Source: an uncultured Paracoccaceae bacterium
Lineage (GTDB): Bacteria > Pseudomonadota > Alphaproteobacteria > Rhodobacterales > Rhodobacteraceae
Length of the DNA stretch: 35,169 nucleotides
NCBI GenBank assembly: GCA_937872465.1
Contig: CALMSR010000049.1
Location: 1-35,169 of the forward strand
Direction: 5' to 3'
In this document: positions 8,157 to 17,099 of the stretch, in pieces
How the letters are laid out: every line of letters starts with the position of its first letter
Numbering within the stretch: position 1 is the stretch's first letter
Made by a program: the position numbers and the translations under genes
The notes under the pieces: model-generated
The model's input: only the letters and a program-made list of their open reading frames with translations
Databases searched by the model: none
Told to the model about the DNA's origin: nothing

Positions 8157-8954
8157 ATGAAGCCGATGCTGGTCCTGCAGCTGCGCCCCGAGACGGAGGC
8201 CGCCGACGACGAATTCGCCGCCATCCTGCGCAAGGGCGGGCTGGCGGCGGGCGAGGTGCGGCGGCTGCGGCTCGACCGGGAGGACCTGCCGGAAGATCTC
8301 GATCCCGGGGATTTCGCCGGGGTGATCGTCGGCGGCGGGCCGGGCTGCGTCAGCGACGACGCGGCGAAGAAATCGCCGGTGGAGCGGCGCATCGAGGCCG
8401 CGGTCCTGGGGCTGATGCCCGCGGTGGTGGCGCGCGACCTGCCGTTCCTCGGCTGCTGCTACGGCATCGGCATCCTCGCCCATCACCTGGGCGCCGAGGT
8501 GAGCAAGGCGCGCTATGCCGAGCCGGTGGGCGCCGTGGACTGCCGGGTGACCGGGGCGGGGCGGTCGGATCTGCTGCTGGAGGGATTTCCCGCCAGCTTC
8601 CGCGCCTTCGTCGGCCACAAGGAGGCGGTGCAGGTCCTGCCGCGGGGCTGCGTGCATCTGGTCGCCTCCGACCCCTGTCCCTTCCAGATGATCCGCCACG
8701 GGCGGCGGGTCTATGCGACGCAGTTCCACCCCGAGGCCGATGCCGACGGCTTCGAGACGCGGATCCGGATCTACGGCGGCCGGGGCTATTTCCCGCCCGG
8801 GGACGCCGCGCGGCTGGTCGCCATGTGCCGGGCCGAGACGGTGACAATGCCGGAGGTGATCCTCGCGCGCTTCGTGGCGGCCTGCCGGCGTGGCTGGGAA
8901 GCGCCGCAGCGTGAGGCACCGGGCGAGCGGGTGGCGCCCGGGGCGATGCCGTGA
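8157..8954 (+). CDS. Class I glutamine amidotransferase domain protein (GMP synthase-like)
   Basis: 265 residues. The nucleophile elbow FLGCCYGIG has Cys101, and the catalytic His191 and Glu193 lie in QFHPEAD, giving a complete class I glutamine amidotransferase triad. The substrate-side segment VIVGGGPGCVSD is typical of stand-alone GuaA-like amidotransferases. No synthetase domain is fused and none lies next door, so it may be a glutaminase-type or gamma-glutamyl hydrolase-type enzyme. ATG 8157 is preferred to the in-frame TTG at 8151. The candidate promoter places the transcription start almost on this ATG, so a leaderless mRNA is possible. It is the last gene before the accessory locus. 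Confidence 0.87.
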   Translation: MKPMLVLQLRPETEAADDEFAAILRKGGLAAGEVRRLRLDREDLPEDLDPGDFAGVIVGGGPGCVSDDAAKKSPVERRIEAAVLGLMPAVVARDLPFLGCCYGIGILAHHLGAEVSKARYAEPVGAVDCRVTGAGRSDLLLEGFPASFRAFVGHKEAVQVLPRGCVHLVASDPCPFQMIRHGRRVYATQFHPEADADGFETRIRIYGGRGYFPPGDAARLVAMCRAETVTMPEVILARFVAACRRGWEAPQREAPGERVAPGAMP

Positions 8955-9017
8955 CCTGAGGCGCCCGCCTCCGCGCGCCAGGTCCGCGCAGGGGCACGGC
9001 CTGCGGCACCCTCCCGA

Positions 9018-12000
9018 TCACGCGACGAGCATGTGGATCCGGTACCGGTCCACGACCGCGTCGATCAGGGTCGCGATCTGCCGCGCCTCGCGCCGGGCGT
9101 CGGAATGCCCGGCCAGGGATCTTGCGAGCAGGGGAAGGCGCCCGCTGCTGTCGGCAGCGTCGATGAGCGCCGCGGCGCGGGTCGGGCCGGGGGGCAGGTC
9201 TTCGAACGCGGTTGCGGCGAGGCCTCTCGGCCACCAAGGCACCTCCTCGGCGAGATGAGCGACCGCCGCACCCAGCCCCGGGACAGGTTCCGGCCGGTCG
9301 AGAAGCAGTCGGAGCGGCGCATGGAATTCGGGAAGCCGACCCGGGAGGAGGGCGGCGAGGAGCGAACCGGGGATCTCGTCGGGGCTGGCGGTGATTTCCG
9401 CGCCCTTGAGCTCGTTCTCGATGCGCAGGAGGTCGCTCGACATGACCGCGCCCCTGCGTTCCCGAAGGTCGGCGAGCAGGTCGGCCGCCTTGCCCGGCAG
9501 CCCCTGCCCTTGGTTCACGGCAAGCCGGCCCTCGCCGAGCGCGCGCACGATGGCCGGGTCGAGCAGCGGCAAGACCTCCGCCCGTGTCCGAAGGACACGG
9601 CCGGGGGCTCCGGCCACCTGGGCGAGACGCCAGCGGAGGGTCGTGTCGGCGGGAGGTTCGAGGAGCCGGTCGATCGTCTCGCCGGCCTCCTGCGGCAGGA
9701 AGGCGCGGAGATCGAGGTCCGCGAGCCCGGCGACGACCCAGGCCGTCGCGATCGCCGGCCCGGCGCCGGTGCCCGTCCGGGCGGCCAGCGCGAGCCGGTC
9801 GCCGAACCCGGCGGCCTGCGCAGGCGCGCCGAACCAGCCGGCCATCGCCTGCGCAAGGTCGCGGCGGTGGTCCGCATCCGGGTCGGAGAGGAGCGTCGCC
9901 GTCGCGGCGAGATGGGCGGGGTGCTGGAGTCCCGAGGGCGAGGGCTCGGTCGCGTCGTCCCCGAGGATCCGGTCGAGCAGGGCGGTCGCAAGGCGCGGCG
10001 CCTCCCTGGCCACGCGGCCGAACTCGCAGGCGGCGAAGCGTGCCTGGAGGATCTCGTCGGGCGGGGTGGCGGCACCCTCCTCGGCGGCGACGGCCGGGTC
10101 TTCCGCCTCGTCGAGAAGGCTCCGTTCGAGGCCCTCGGCAAGCTGCCGGGTCCGGCGCTTCGTCACCGCCCGGTGCTTGCCGGCCCGGTCCAGCGTTCCG
10201 ATCGCCGACATCAGGAGGACGCGGCCTGCGGCCTCGTCGAAACGCGCCGTCATCCCGGGCAGGTCGAGAATGGCCGAACCGAGGTGATCCGCCAGCGCGC
10301 GCAAATCGGCCGCGTCGGTCGGCAGGGCGTCCGGGTCGAAGAGCGCCCGACAATAGGTCTCCTCGAAGCGGGCGATCTGCGAGCCGGCCCGGGCAGCCTC
10401 GCCGTACCAATCCGCCGCCCGCCGGGCAACCTCGCGCGCCTTCGGGTCCGCGAGCACCTGGGGCAGCATGAGACGCCGGAGATCGGGCCGATGCTCGAGC
10501 TCGCGCGGGGCTCCATCCGGCCGGCTCACCAGCCAGACATGGGCCGCGAGGTCGTCGAAGAGCGCCTCCGCCCGACCGGGCGGCAGCGGCGTGGGCAGGC
10601 CACAGGGCTCCGCGAGCACCTGTTCGATCAGCTTCGGCGTGATCCGCCGCAGGACGAGGCCCGGGCTCGCGAGGCGGCGGATCTCCTCGGTGCCGATCCG
10701 GTTCAGGATGCGCGCGTAGAGGATGCGCTGCCGCATCTCGGCGTCGAGGTCGTCGCGCAGCTCCGAAGCCTCCTGCTGCGCCATCTGCCGGATCTCGTCG
10801 CGCGGCCGCCCGCGGCAGAACAGGGCCACGATCTCGAGCACGAGCGGATTGGAGCCGTGCGCAGCGACGAGATCGGGCACGAGATCGAGATGTGGGATGC
10901 CGCCTTCGCGGAACAGGTCGCGCAGCTTCGCGCGCCCCGCCATGGTTCCCAGATCGCCGAGCTGCAGCTCCCCCCTGAGGGCCAGGTCCGGGACCCGGTG
11001 TTTCGCGATCTCGCTCGCCTCGCGGCCCGAGAGGATCAAGCGGACGGCACGGTTTCGCGCGGCCCCCTTCAGCATCCCGATCCAGTCCACGATGAAGCGC
11101 ACCCTTTCGACCCCGAGGACGAGCGCCTCTTCGAAAGTGTCGAAGATCAGGAGGAAGGCGGTGTCGCCTTCGCCATGGCCCTCCAGCACGCGCTCGAGCT
11201 CGGACAGGGTCGCGAAGACGGCGGCACTGGACGCCTCGACCATGCTCTCCCGCCCGGTTGCCGAGGACAGGGACTGGCGGAGGAGGTCGCGCAGTCCGGA
11301 AAGCTGCGTGTCGAGCGAGGGGTTCGCCAGGCCGATCTGGCGCAGGAGTTCGAGCGTCAGCGCGACGCGGTCGCCCGAGCGGAGAGCCGCCTGGTCGAGG
11401 TCGAAGGTGACGTGAAGCGTGTCGCCTCGTCTGGCGAGCTTCCTCCTGAGTGCCTCGAGGAGCGCGGACTTGCCGACGCCGCCGAGCCCCGTGACGACGA
11501 CCGCCGGGATCGCGCCGGGATCCACGTCTCCGGCGGGCGCCGCCTCCGGCAGTCGGATCGGCGGCGCGTCGATCCGCCCCTCCTGGGCGAAGGCGACCAG
11601 CGCCGAGAGCTTGCTGTTCCGTCCGCGCAGCGGTCCCGACAGGAGATGCCGCGAGGCCGCGGACTTGTGGCGCAGGACGATCGCCCGGCCGAGTCGCCGG
11701 GCCATGCCGGTTTCCGCCGACCATCCCTCGAGCGGGACCTTCGCATCGTGGAGGAGTTCGAGGGCCTGGAAGATGGCCGTCAGCCTGGCCGACCCGGCGG
11801 CGCCGGCCTTCCTGCCCTCGAGGGCGGCCGCCGTCTCCGGATCGGGGCGGCGGGCGAGGAGCGTTCGGAACGCGGCGCCGAGATCGTCCCTGGCATGAAC
11901 CGGCAGCGTCGCGAGGATGCGCTCGCGGTCATCGTGTCCGCGCGGCAGGCGGCGCAGCCCCTTCCGCCGCGCGTCCGGGGTGAGCGCCCAGTACCAGCTT

Positions 12001-12155
12001 CCGCCGACCTCCACCTCGGTCGCGGCTGCGGCGACCGCCGCGAGGCGTGTGGGGTAGTCCTGCGCTTCCGGATCCAGCATCCGGCGCGGGTCGAAGAATC
12101 CGAGAAGCGACGTTCGCGTCAGGTCGTCCTGGGTGGCTTCGGATGTCATGTCCAT
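9018..12155 (-). CDS. STAND-type P-loop NTPase, third gene of the leftward protease set
   Basis: 1045 residues. The N-terminal region (about 1-210) is not recognised. The NTPase core has the Walker A GLGGVGKS (223-230), Walker B FLLIFDTFE with Asp339, a sensor-like LSGRE (375-379) and GSNPL (434-438), which matches the GxP motif of NB-ARC/STAND proteins. Residues from about 450 to the end are Ala/Leu/Arg-rich and predicted helical, plausibly a winged helix followed by a repeat superstructure for ligand sensing. STAND proteins act as nucleotide-driven switches that assemble when they sense a trigger. Its second possible start, ATG at 12149, overlaps the TGA of the upstream protease gene (ATGA), and AAGG lies before ATG 12155. 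No toxic effector domain is recognised, so the proteases encoded alongside may be the effectors. Confidence 0.82.
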   Translation of the reverse strand: MDMTSEATQDDLTRTSLLGFFDPRRMLDPEAQDYPTRLAAVAAAATEVEVGGSWYWALTPDARRKGLRRLPRGHDDRERILATLPVHARDDLGAAFRTLLARRPDPETAAALEGRKAGAAGSARLTAIFQALELLHDAKVPLEGWSAETGMARRLGRAIVLRHKSAASRHLLSGPLRGRNSKLSALVAFAQEGRIDAPPIRLPEAAPAGDVDPGAIPAVVVTGLGGVGKSALLEALRRKLARRGDTLHVTFDLDQAALRSGDRVALTLELLRQIGLANPSLDTQLSGLRDLLRQSLSSATGRESMVEASSAAVFATLSELERVLEGHGEGDTAFLLIFDTFEEALVLGVERVRFIVDWIGMLKGAARNRAVRLILSGREASEIAKHRVPDLALRGELQLGDLGTMAGRAKLRDLFREGGIPHLDLVPDLVAAHGSNPLVLEIVALFCRGRPRDEIRQMAQQEASELRDDLDAEMRQRILYARILNRIGTEEIRRLASPGLVLRRITPKLIEQVLAEPCGLPTPLPPGRAEALFDDLAAHVWLVSRPDGAPRELEHRPDLRRLMLPQVLADPKAREVARRAADWYGEAARAGSQIARFEETYCRALFDPDALPTDAADLRALADHLGSAILDLPGMTARFDEAAGRVLLMSAIGTLDRAGKHRAVTKRRTRQLAEGLERSLLDEAEDPAVAAEEGAATPPDEILQARFAACEFGRVAREAPRLATALLDRILGDDATEPSPSGLQHPAHLAATATLLSDPDADHRRDLAQAMAGWFGAPAQAAGFGDRLALAARTGTGAGPAIATAWVVAGLADLDLRAFLPQEAGETIDRLLEPPADTTLRWRLAQVAGAPGRVLRTRAEVLPLLDPAIVRALGEGRLAVNQGQGLPGKAADLLADLRERRGAVMSSDLLRIENELKGAEITASPDEIPGSLLAALLPGRLPEFHAPLRLLLDRPEPVPGLGAAVAHLAEEVPWWPRGLAATAFEDLPPGPTRAAALIDAADSSGRLPLLARSLAGHSDARREARQIATLIDAVVDRYRIHMLVA

Positions 12156-14098
12156 CGGCCGGATGCCTTGATGTAGACGGCGGAAAGAACCTCGGACAGC
12201 ACGGCGAGCGGGCTCGTGTTGGGCCGATGCTTGCCGACCATGCGTGCCGTTCCGGACATCAGATCGGCCAGGCGCTGCACTTCCTTCGGGCTGGGTCCGA
12301 GAAGCCGTTCGGTCATCAGGCAGGAGAGGCAGGATTCGAGGTCGCCGCGTTCGATGGTGGCAGGATCCACGAGGTCCTCGGTCCGGATCAGGGCGGGATC
12401 GACGCCGGGCAGGATGCCGTCGAGGCCGATCAGGACGATCCGCATGTCGGCGAGAAGCGCGACGTCGGCATAGAGCGCATCGAGCAGGTCGCGCGCGCTG
12501 GTCTGGGGGATGGGCACCAGATCGAGCTCGTCGATGACGAGCCAGAGCACGAGCGGACGGGCCGCATCGGCGCGGAGAAGATCGGTCAGGCCGCGGCGGA
12601 GCGCCGGAAGCAGCGTCGCCTTGAGCCAGGCGAAGTCGGTGGTGTGCGTCGGTTCCGGACGGGGCAGGGCGGAGAAGGCCGCAGCGGGCGCGCCGGCCCG
12701 CGCGAGGATCAGCTCGGCCAGGTCGCGCGCCTCGGCGGGGATCTCGGAGGCCGAGAGCAGGGCGATGCGGCGCCGGTCGTGGGCGGTGCAGTCGCGGATG
12801 AGGTCGGCCGAGAAGGTCTTTCCACTCTTCCGGTCGCCGCGCACGAAGAGGATCGGGCGGGCCGCATCCGCCATCATCTGATGCAGCGTCTGCTGCGTGT
12901 CCTGTCGCCCGAGCACGGCGCGGGACCCGTCGGCCAGCCGGCAGATCCGGTCGTAGAGCGGCAGCGGCGCGCCGAGATCGGGGCGGGCGGCGTGGATGGC
13001 CGCGAGCCGCACCGCCCGGTTGTGAAGGAACTTCTTCTGGGCGTCCCTGATCGCCGCGTGGTGCAGCGCGACGGGCTTCAGCCGGTGATCGAGGCAGAGC
13101 CCGCCCGAGGAACCCTCGTCCGTCCAGACCTGGTGGAGGATGAAGTTCGCGTCGGTCGGATCCGAACGCGCGCCCTTCTCGATCCCGGCGCGCTGGGGGT
13201 TGGCGTGCGGGTGCTGGATCACGAACAGCAGGTCGTTCGCTTCGTCGAGAACGCCGGTGTCGGCCAGGTCGTACCATCCGCGCTCGCGCCCCGGCACGCC
13301 GGCGACGCGGATGGCGCAGAAGTCGAGGAAGTCGCCTTCGGGCGCGACCATCGGGGGATAGGGCTTCGTCGGGGGAATGCGGGTGGGATCGAGCGGGCTG
13401 AAGCTGACGAGCCAGTCGTCGACCGCGGGATAGGTCTGGCCCTCCGGACTCGTCAGTGCCTCGAAGGTGCAGCGAATGCGTCCGCTCGAATCGGGTCGGG
13501 CCTTGCCCGTCGCCGGATCGAGGAGCGGGACCATCACGTGCCAGTTGGTGAGCACCGTCTGCGGGCCGATGAGGAATCCCGTGCCCTGTGACTGGCCTGT
13601 CGTGATCAGGCAGATCCGGCGCGCGGCATAGTTGAAGGCGGTGATCAGCTCCGCAGAATTGAGGGTCTTCGCGATCTCGGCGTTCCAGCCCTGCGGCTCC
13701 ACGACGTTGCCGGTCGCGTCCTGCGCCCAGAGGAGTTTCGCGGATCCGCCCTTTTCGCCGATCGCCGCGGCCAGCGCCGCGAAGGCCTTCGGGAGGTCGA
13801 TCAGCCCGAGGGCGGCGAGCTCGGTCAGGAACACGCGGTGGGCGGGGACGCTGGCTTGCGCGGTATGGACCAGGGCAAGCGCGAAGGCCTCGGTCCGGTC
13901 GTCGATCCCGAGGGCCACGATCTTGAAATCGTCGAGCGATCCGCCGGTGCGGCGGCCGATCTCGTTGAAGACCTCGGCCACGGCCTGGCGCGCCCCGGTG
14001 ATATGCGCGGCCATGCAGCGCGCCTCCGCGAGCGTCAGAGTCGCGGGCAGCGCCGAGTCTTCGGGCTCGTCACCGGGCTTCGGGACGGGAGCGGCCAT
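12146..14098 (-). CDS. Trypsin-like serine protease fused to a P-loop NTPase
   Basis: 650 residues. A helical N-terminal region (about 20-115) resembles effector-associated adaptor domains in size and place; this is inference. Next is a trypsin-like protease (about 150-355): His187 in TNWHVM, Asp259 in FLDFCAI and Ser331 in GSSGG form a complete triad, preceded by GTGFLIG. An NTPase follows: Walker A GDRKSGKT (421-428) and Walker B LWLVIDELD (Asp523, Glu524). No signal peptide is present, so it should act in the cytoplasm. The start ATG lies one base past the stop of the upstream gene (TAGCATG), and the C-terminal codons overlap the next gene, so all three genes are translationally coupled. 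NTP binding may gate proteolysis or recruit the STAND partner. Confidence 0.85.
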   Translation of the reverse strand: MAAPVPKPGDEPEDSALPATLTLAEARCMAAHITGARQAVAEVFNEIGRRTGGSLDDFKIVALGIDDRTEAFALALVHTAQASVPAHRVFLTELAALGLIDLPKAFAALAAAIGEKGGSAKLLWAQDATGNVVEPQGWNAEIAKTLNSAELITAFNYAARRICLITTGQSQGTGFLIGPQTVLTNWHVMVPLLDPATGKARPDSSGRIRCTFEALTSPEGQTYPAVDDWLVSFSPLDPTRIPPTKPYPPMVAPEGDFLDFCAIRVAGVPGRERGWYDLADTGVLDEANDLLFVIQHPHANPQRAGIEKGARSDPTDANFILHQVWTDEGSSGGLCLDHRLKPVALHHAAIRDAQKKFLHNRAVRLAAIHAARPDLGAPLPLYDRICRLADGSRAVLGRQDTQQTLHQMMADAARPILFVRGDRKSGKTFSADLIRDCTAHDRRRIALLSASEIPAEARDLAELILARAGAPAAAFSALPRPEPTHTTDFAWLKATLLPALRRGLTDLLRADAARPLVLWLVIDELDLVPIPQTSARDLLDALYADVALLADMRIVLIGLDGILPGVDPALIRTEDLVDPATIERGDLESCLSCLMTERLLGPSPKEVQRLADLMSGTARMVGKHRPNTSPLAVLSEVLSAVYIKASGRWT

Positions 14099-14099
14099 G

Positions 14100-16928
14100 C
14101 TAGGGCAGAAGGCCGGCGACACCGGCCTCGGCCTCGACGACCGCGCCCAGGTCATGCGCGTGGTTGGCGCGCAGCCAGTCGCCGGCGAAATGCAGCCCCA
14201 CCGCCTCGAGCGACCCGCCGAGGCGCCCGGTCAGCGAACCGGAATTGCCGCCGAGCGTCGTGGCGTCGTGGTCGAAGACCCAACGGTGTCCCCCGTTCGG
14301 CAGGATCATGCCCGGGCTGAAGTACTTCTGGCGGTATTTGAGGCCGAAGATCTCTCGCAGACGTTCGATCACATCGTGCCGGAGCCGGCCCTGCTCGTCC
14401 CGGGGAACGTAGGAGGGCGGCGCGGGGAATCCGACGACGTAGAGATTCTGCCCCTGACCGCCCCAGCCCGCGGTCCGCACCACGGGGATGGCGGCGGGCA
14501 GGGCCGCGCCCAGCGCGTTCGTCGTTTCCACGCGCAGCAGCGCAAGGTCGAGCTTGTCGAAGCTGATCGGCAGGCGCCAGATCGGCTCCGGACCGGCAAA
14601 GGCGATACCGCTGATCCGGAAGCGGGTCGCGGGGTCGAAGCCCGAGGGCGAGAAGTCGATCGTGGCCTCGCGCACGATCTGCCAGCGGTCGGGTGCCTCG
14701 GCGCGGGGCAGCGGACTCGCGAATTCCTCGAGAACGTGGCGATTGGTCATCATGAGGCCGGGGCCGACGACGAAGCCGGTGCCCAGGTGAATCCCGTCGC
14801 CGTCGATCCTGCCGACCGCCGCGAGCGGGCCCGCCTCCAGATCGGGGCGGGCGAGTTCGATGAGGCCGGCGAACCGTCCGAGTTCGGGGTCGGAGGTGTC
14901 GAGCGTCTGGACCTCGCGATCGTCGGGCGTCGTGCGCAGCGAGACCGGCAGCGCCGGCCGTTCGGTCAGCGACACCAGCGCCTCGAGCTGGAAGGTCGTC
15001 GCGTCGTCGAGGGGGGCGGATGTGCCCTCGGCGTGCAGCTCGGCCAGCGCCCGGCCGATCCGGTCGAGATCGCCCGCGAGTTCCGGGCGTCCCGCCGCCT
15101 CGACGCGCCGCTCGAGGGGCGCGAGCACGGCGCGGCGACCGCCGCCGTCGAGAAGCGCGCGACCCTCCTCGGGCGTGATCGTCGCCGCCGCCTCGGGCGC
15201 GAGATCCGCACGCCGCCCGGCGCCGATCCCGGACAGGACCCGGGCCAGCCGCGCCTCGCTCACCGGTGCGGGGATCACGATGGACGGTGCCGGCGGACTG
15301 CCGCGAAGGGCGAGCTGGGCGAGGCGCGGGTCGCGGGATCCCGCGGCCGCCTCGACGAAGGCGCCGGAGGCCCGGCGGAACGCGCGCGACTCGCGGCCGG
15401 CGCCCAGGCGGCTTCGTCCGGCGCGGGCGTCGGCGACGAGCAGCGCCGAGATCTCGGCGCCATGCGCGGCCCAGTCGAAGCCGGGATCGGCCGTCCCGCG
15501 GCCGAAGAGCGCGGTCAGGGCGTCGGTGAGGCCCCCGCTCGGATCATCGCCGGAACCGGGGGTTTCCGGAACGGCCATGGAGATGCCGGCGAGCGGCTCG
15601 GAGAGCAGCCTCTCGGCTTCGATGATGCCCGCGCCGAGCCCCGCGGGGAAGCCCGTGGGCCGCCGCGCGGTCTGTCGCACGGCGGCGCGGAACAGCTCCT
15701 GCACGACCGTTCCCTTCTGGCGGGCGGCGGCGATCACCGTCGGCCGGCCGTGGTGGCCGAGCCAGAGCGCGGCGATGCCCGCGCTGAGGGCGGTCGAAAA
15801 GGAGGTGCCCTGGCCGCCGCTGACCGCATCGTTCGGCGCGCCGGTGGATTTGCGATCGGCCCGCCAGACGAATTCGGCGGGGGCCGAGAAATCGACCGCC
15901 CGGCCGCTCGAGGAACCCTTCCACTTCTTGTCGGCGATGTTCGTTCCGCCCACGGCGAGCGTCTCGGGATAGGCCGCCGGCCAGACCACGAGGCCCACGC
16001 AGTTTCCGGCCGCGGCAAGGACGATGACGTCGCGGGCGACGGCCCGCTGGATCGCGGCCCTGAGCGACCGGCTCCAGATCCCGCCGAGGCTCATGGTGAT
16101 GACATGGGCGCCGACCTGGACGGCGTGATCCACGGCCCGGGCAACGGGCGTTCCGTCGAAGATCTTGACGTCGTTGATGCAGCGGATCGGAACGAGCGTC
16201 GCCTTGGGCGCCGACCCGATCATTTCGCCGGTCTCGCCCGAGGCGACGACGCTGCCCGTGCCGGTGCCGTGGCCGGGGTTCGACATGGAGCTCGAGAGCG
16301 GGTCGGCCGGGTTGGTGCCGCCCTCGAGCAGATTGAGCGATTTCGTCAGGTCGAGCGTCGCGTCGCGGAGCTCCCGATGGTCGGCGATGCCGGTGTCGGG
16401 CTGGGCCACGACGATGTTCTCGCCCTTGCCCGGCGCGATCGCCCAGGCCTGCGGCACCCGGGTCGATTCGAGCGCCCAGAGATGGTCGGGCGGCGCCGTG
16501 CCCTGTGCCCAGCAGGTCGCGTCGAGGACCACGCCCTCGGTCGATGGCGGCGTTTCCGGCTGCGGCTCGGAATAGGCGGTGGCCCCGATGTCGGGTTCGG
16601 AAGAGACGAGGCCCAGTTCGTTCCTGAGGTCGGCGGCGATCGCGTAGAGGATGTCTTCGGGCAGGGTCCGGTCGATTCCGTTCGGCGAGAACACGAGAAA
16701 GAGGGGCTCGCCGGGCTCGAAGGTCTCGAAGAGCGGCTCGAGGAGAAACGCGTCCGAGCCGAGCAGCGCGGCGATCTTCTCCCGCATCCCAGCGGTCGCG
16801 TCGGGGCCCGCTCCGGGGGCGAGTTCGAGCGCGAACCTGAGTCGGTTGGCGGCGTAGAGGGGGCGCGGATCCGCGGACGTCTCGGCCATGAGCGCCCGAA
16901 GCGCGAAGAGTCCTTCCATGCTGGACAT
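14100..16928 (-). CDS. Double serine protease: subtilisin-like (S8) plus trypsin-like (S1) domains
   Basis: 942 residues. After an N-terminal region without signal peptide (about 1-150), a subtilase domain carries Asp178 in AQPDTGIADH, His220 in NPGHGTGTG, oxyanion Asn309 in AAAGN and Ser376 in GQGTSFSTALSAG. A linker of roughly 240 residues (about 450-690), rich in Ala and Arg, follows. The C-terminal trypsin-like domain (about 700-925) has GTGFVVGPG, His731 in MTNRHVL, Asp794 in KLDLALLRV and Ser896 in LGGNSGS. Both triads look complete. Joining an S8 and an S1 protease in one cytoplasmic chain is unusual and invites a self-processing or cascade model. The start at 16928 has GAGG ten bases upstream; Met4 is an alternative. 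It is the first gene of the leftward set. Confidence 0.88.
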   Translation of the reverse strand: MSSMEGLFALRALMAETSADPRPLYAANRLRFALELAPGAGPDATAGMREKIAALLGSDAFLLEPLFETFEPGEPLFLVFSPNGIDRTLPEDILYAIAADLRNELGLVSSEPDIGATAYSEPQPETPPSTEGVVLDATCWAQGTAPPDHLWALESTRVPQAWAIAPGKGENIVVAQPDTGIADHRELRDATLDLTKSLNLLEGGTNPADPLSSSMSNPGHGTGTGSVVASGETGEMIGSAPKATLVPIRCINDVKIFDGTPVARAVDHAVQVGAHVITMSLGGIWSRSLRAAIQRAVARDVIVLAAAGNCVGLVVWPAAYPETLAVGGTNIADKKWKGSSSGRAVDFSAPAEFVWRADRKSTGAPNDAVSGGQGTSFSTALSAGIAALWLGHHGRPTVIAAARQKGTVVQELFRAAVRQTARRPTGFPAGLGAGIIEAERLLSEPLAGISMAVPETPGSGDDPSGGLTDALTALFGRGTADPGFDWAAHGAEISALLVADARAGRSRLGAGRESRAFRRASGAFVEAAAGSRDPRLAQLALRGSPPAPSIVIPAPVSEARLARVLSGIGAGRRADLAPEAAATITPEEGRALLDGGGRRAVLAPLERRVEAAGRPELAGDLDRIGRALAELHAEGTSAPLDDATTFQLEALVSLTERPALPVSLRTTPDDREVQTLDTSDPELGRFAGLIELARPDLEAGPLAAVGRIDGDGIHLGTGFVVGPGLMMTNRHVLEEFASPLPRAEAPDRWQIVREATIDFSPSGFDPATRFRISGIAFAGPEPIWRLPISFDKLDLALLRVETTNALGAALPAAIPVVRTAGWGGQGQNLYVVGFPAPPSYVPRDEQGRLRHDVIERLREIFGLKYRQKYFSPGMILPNGGHRWVFDHDATTLGGNSGSLTGRLGGSLEAVGLHFAGDWLRANHAHDLGAVVEAEAGVAGLLP

Positions 16929-16970
16929 GCGAAATCATCCTCTTAAATCAATCAACTGAAGGCAGCACAC

Positions 16971-16978
16971 CGGTCAAA
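16971..16978. promoter_or_regulatory. CGGTCAAA half-site near the leftward gene
   Basis: CGGTCAAA, the same core as the arms of the dyad at 17100-17121. It lies 43 bp upstream of the leftward ATG. On the minus strand it reads TTTGACCG, which contains a -35-like TTGACC, but no convincing -10 follows at the right distance. Confidence 0.4.
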
Positions 16979-16997
16979 TGGGATCGGTTGCGTCCGT

Positions 16998-17016
16998 CCG
17001 GGGAAAATGTCCCCGG
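16998..17016. other. Hairpin in the divergent control region
   Basis: Perfect 7-bp arms CCGGGGA/TCCCCGG with a 5-nt loop (AAATG). It may lie in the leader of the leftward transcript or act as a DNA site; no T-tract marks it as a terminator. Confidence 0.35.
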
Positions 17017-17045
17017 GTCGTCAGGGTAGGCCCCGACTCACCTCT

Positions 17046-17053
17046 CGGTCAAA
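17046..17053. promoter_or_regulatory. CGGTCAAA half-site, middle of control region
   Basis: Second direct copy of CGGTCAAA, 75 bp from the first and 54 bp before the left arm of the dyad. Recurrence of an 8-mer within 150 bp suggests binding sites for one regulator. Confidence 0.4.
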
Positions 17054-17099
17054 GGATTTCTGGCAGGTCCGCTCTGGAACGAGTCGGAATCCGTCGGCA

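Noticed and set aside
9033..12176. A 1047-codon plus-strand open frame opposite the STAND NTPase
   Set aside because: Antisense shadow in GC-rich DNA: low-complexity Arg/Gly/Glu composition and no motifs, while the minus strand has a clear Walker A/B.
13632..16946. A 1104-codon plus-strand open frame opposite the protease genes
   Set aside because: Runs across two real genes whose catalytic triads lie on the other strand; composition is Arg/Ala/Gly-rich without motifs.
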